Below, piece by piece: positions 5,256 through 6,151 of a stretch of DNA of 6,151 bases. The DNA lies in NCBI GenBank assembly GCA_028708585.1, contig JAQVYO010000092.1:1-6151 (forward strand), read 5' to 3'. The notes under the pieces are model-generated. The model was not told the origin of the DNA. It saw only the letters and a program-made list of their open reading frames with translations, and ran no database searches. Within the stretch, counting starts at the first letter, position 1, and every line of letters begins with the position of its first letter. The position numbers were made by a program, and so were the translations under genes. Source of the DNA: Oscillospiraceae bacterium (GTDB lineage Bacteria > Bacillota > Clostridia > Oscillospirales > Oscillospiraceae).

Positions 5256-6151
5256 TTAAAACAAAGCGCGCGCTTCGCCCTCCCTCACCGGCTCCGGTGC
5301 GGTATCTTCCGGTATTTTCCGATCCAGAATATCTAGCGCACGCCTGGCAATTGCCTCGTTTTTCTCTCGTTTTCCCCGGGTGGAACGGCCCAAAGGAGGC
5401 ATAATCCCAAAATTGATATTCATCGGCTGAAAATCTGTCACCGACGCATCGCTGATATAGGAGGCCAACGCGCCCACGGCGGTTTCCCGCGGTAGATTGA
5501 AAGGCGGCTTTCCCAGCATTCTTCTGGCCAGTTCCACCCCCGCAAGGCATCCGGAAGCGGTGGACTCCACATATCCTTCCACCCCGGTAATCTGCCCGGC
5601 AAACACCACCCTAGGGTCCCGCCGGGCCTGATAATATCGATTGAGCAGCCTGGGAGAATCTAAGAAAGTATTCCGGTGCATGACGCCGAACCTTAAAAAT
5701 TTCGCGCTGCGCAGCGCCGGAATCATGGAAAACACCCGCTGCTGCTCCGGAAAAGCAAGGTGCGTCTGAAACCCCACCAGATTATAAATACTGCCTTCCC
5801 GGTTGTCCTTCCGCAGCTGCACCACCGCATAAGGCATTTTCCCGGTTTTGGGGTCCCGCAAACCTTTGGGCTTCAGCGGACCGTACCGCAGCGTATCTCT
5901 GCCCCTGCGGCCCATTACCTCCACCGGCATACAGCCTTCAAATACGCTTCCGTCCTCAAATCCATGGACAGCGGCTTCTTTCGCCCCGCAAAGCTCCATC
6001 CAAAAGGCCGTATATTCTTCCTGGTTCATAGGGCAGTTGATATAGTCCGGCGTTCCTTTATCATAACGGGAGGCGAAAAACGCATGATCCATATCCACGC
6101 TTTCAAAGGAAACCAAAGGAGCGGCAGCGTCAAAAAACTGCAAATACGAGG
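5256..6151 (-). CDS. trmFO: tRNA m5U54 methyltransferase TrmFO, 5' end beyond window
   Basis: Flavoenzyme that methylates uridine 54 in the T-loop of tRNA, using 5,10-methylenetetrahydrofolate as carbon donor and reduced FAD, instead of SAM. About 298 residues are visible, against about 435 in the family. The N-terminal FAD-binding GxGxxG region lies outside the window, so no true start is present; the TTG at 6143 is internal. Clear family motifs, numbered from that TTG, are FFDAAAPLVSFESVDMD (3-19), SRYDKGTPDYINCPM (25-39) with the conserved cysteine of NCPM, FEGCMPVEVMGRRG (68-81), GPLKPKGLRDPKTG (88-101), PYAVVQLRKDN (104-114), YNLVGFQTHL (120-129), FGVMHRNTFLDSP (152-164), FAGQITGVEGYVESTASG (181-198) and FQPMNINFG (238-246). 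The stop is TAA at 5258-5256. A small hairpin followed by TTTT overlaps the last codons. trmFO is not usually the neighbour of plsX in Bacillus. Confidence 0.95.
   Translation of the reverse strand, partial: SYLQFFDAAAPLVSFESVDMDHAFFASRYDKGTPDYINCPMNQEEYTAFWMELCGAKEAAVHGFEDGSVFEGCMPVEVMGRRGRDTLRYGPLKPKGLRDPKTGKMPYAVVQLRKDNREGSIYNLVGFQTHLAFPEQQRVFSMIPALRSAKFLRFGVMHRNTFLDSPRLLNRYYQARRDPRVVFAGQITGVEGYVESTASGCLAGVELARRMLGKPPFNLPRETAVGALASYISDASVTDFQPMNINFGIMPPLGRSTRGKREKNEAIARRALDILDRKIPEDTAPEPVREGEARALF

Noticed and set aside
5227..5550. In-frame upstream extension of plsX to 5550
   Set aside because: It overlaps the trmFO coding region. The ATG at 5226 has a good ribosome site and the conserved PlsX N-terminus.
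1..6151. Search for CRISPR arrays, transposons, tRNA or rRNA genes, defence or toxin modules
   Set aside because: There are no regularly spaced repeats, transposase motifs, terminal repeats or RNA-gene signatures, and coding density is explained by five housekeeping genes.

Overview
The window is an ordinary bacterial housekeeping locus, with every gene on the minus strand. Transcription therefore runs from high to low coordinates, and the order is trmFO (5' end cut by the window) - plsX - acpP - rnc - smc (3' end cut by the window). Every protein looks Firmicutes-like: the block plsX...acpP-rnc-smc is the one known from Bacillus and Clostridia, and SMC and PlsX resemble the B. subtilis proteins as I remember them. 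TrmFO, the folate-dependent tRNA m5U54 methyltransferase, is typical of Gram-positive bacteria. The GC-leaning codon use and the lack of fapR, fabD and fabG next to plsX suggest a clostridial lineage (perhaps Oscillospiraceae-like) rather than Bacillus. That taxonomic call is inference.

Layout: 5256-6151 holds the C-terminal two thirds of TrmFO. After 29 bp comes plsX (4174-5226), the acyl-phosphate synthase of phospholipid synthesis. A 67-bp gap contains a near-consensus sigma-A promoter whose -35 box overlaps the plsX stop codon. Then comes acpP (3873-4106), the acyl carrier protein. The 181-bp acpP-rnc gap (3692-3872) contains an AT-rich inverted repeat and a good intrinsic terminator. rnc (3014-3691) encodes a complete RNase III. 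A 47-bp gap leads to smc, which starts at a TTG codon (2966) and stays open to the left edge. About 988 of roughly 1190 residues are present, ending in the C-terminal coiled-coil arm before the ABC signature and Walker B motifs.

How the genes work together: PlsX and ACP are direct partners, since PlsX turns acyl-ACP into acyl-phosphate for PlsY. RNase III matures rRNA and mRNA, SMC is the chromosome-organising ATPase, and TrmFO modifies tRNA. The common thread is growth rather than one pathway. The signals suggest that acpP is expressed as a strong, largely separate unit (own promoter, downstream terminator), and that rnc-smc depends on read-through or a weak promoter.

I translated the smc frame codon by codon across 1-2966 and found no stop or frameshift. 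I see no mobile element, CRISPR array, tRNA, rRNA or defence system, and no convincing undescribed system. The findings below are mostly regulatory details.
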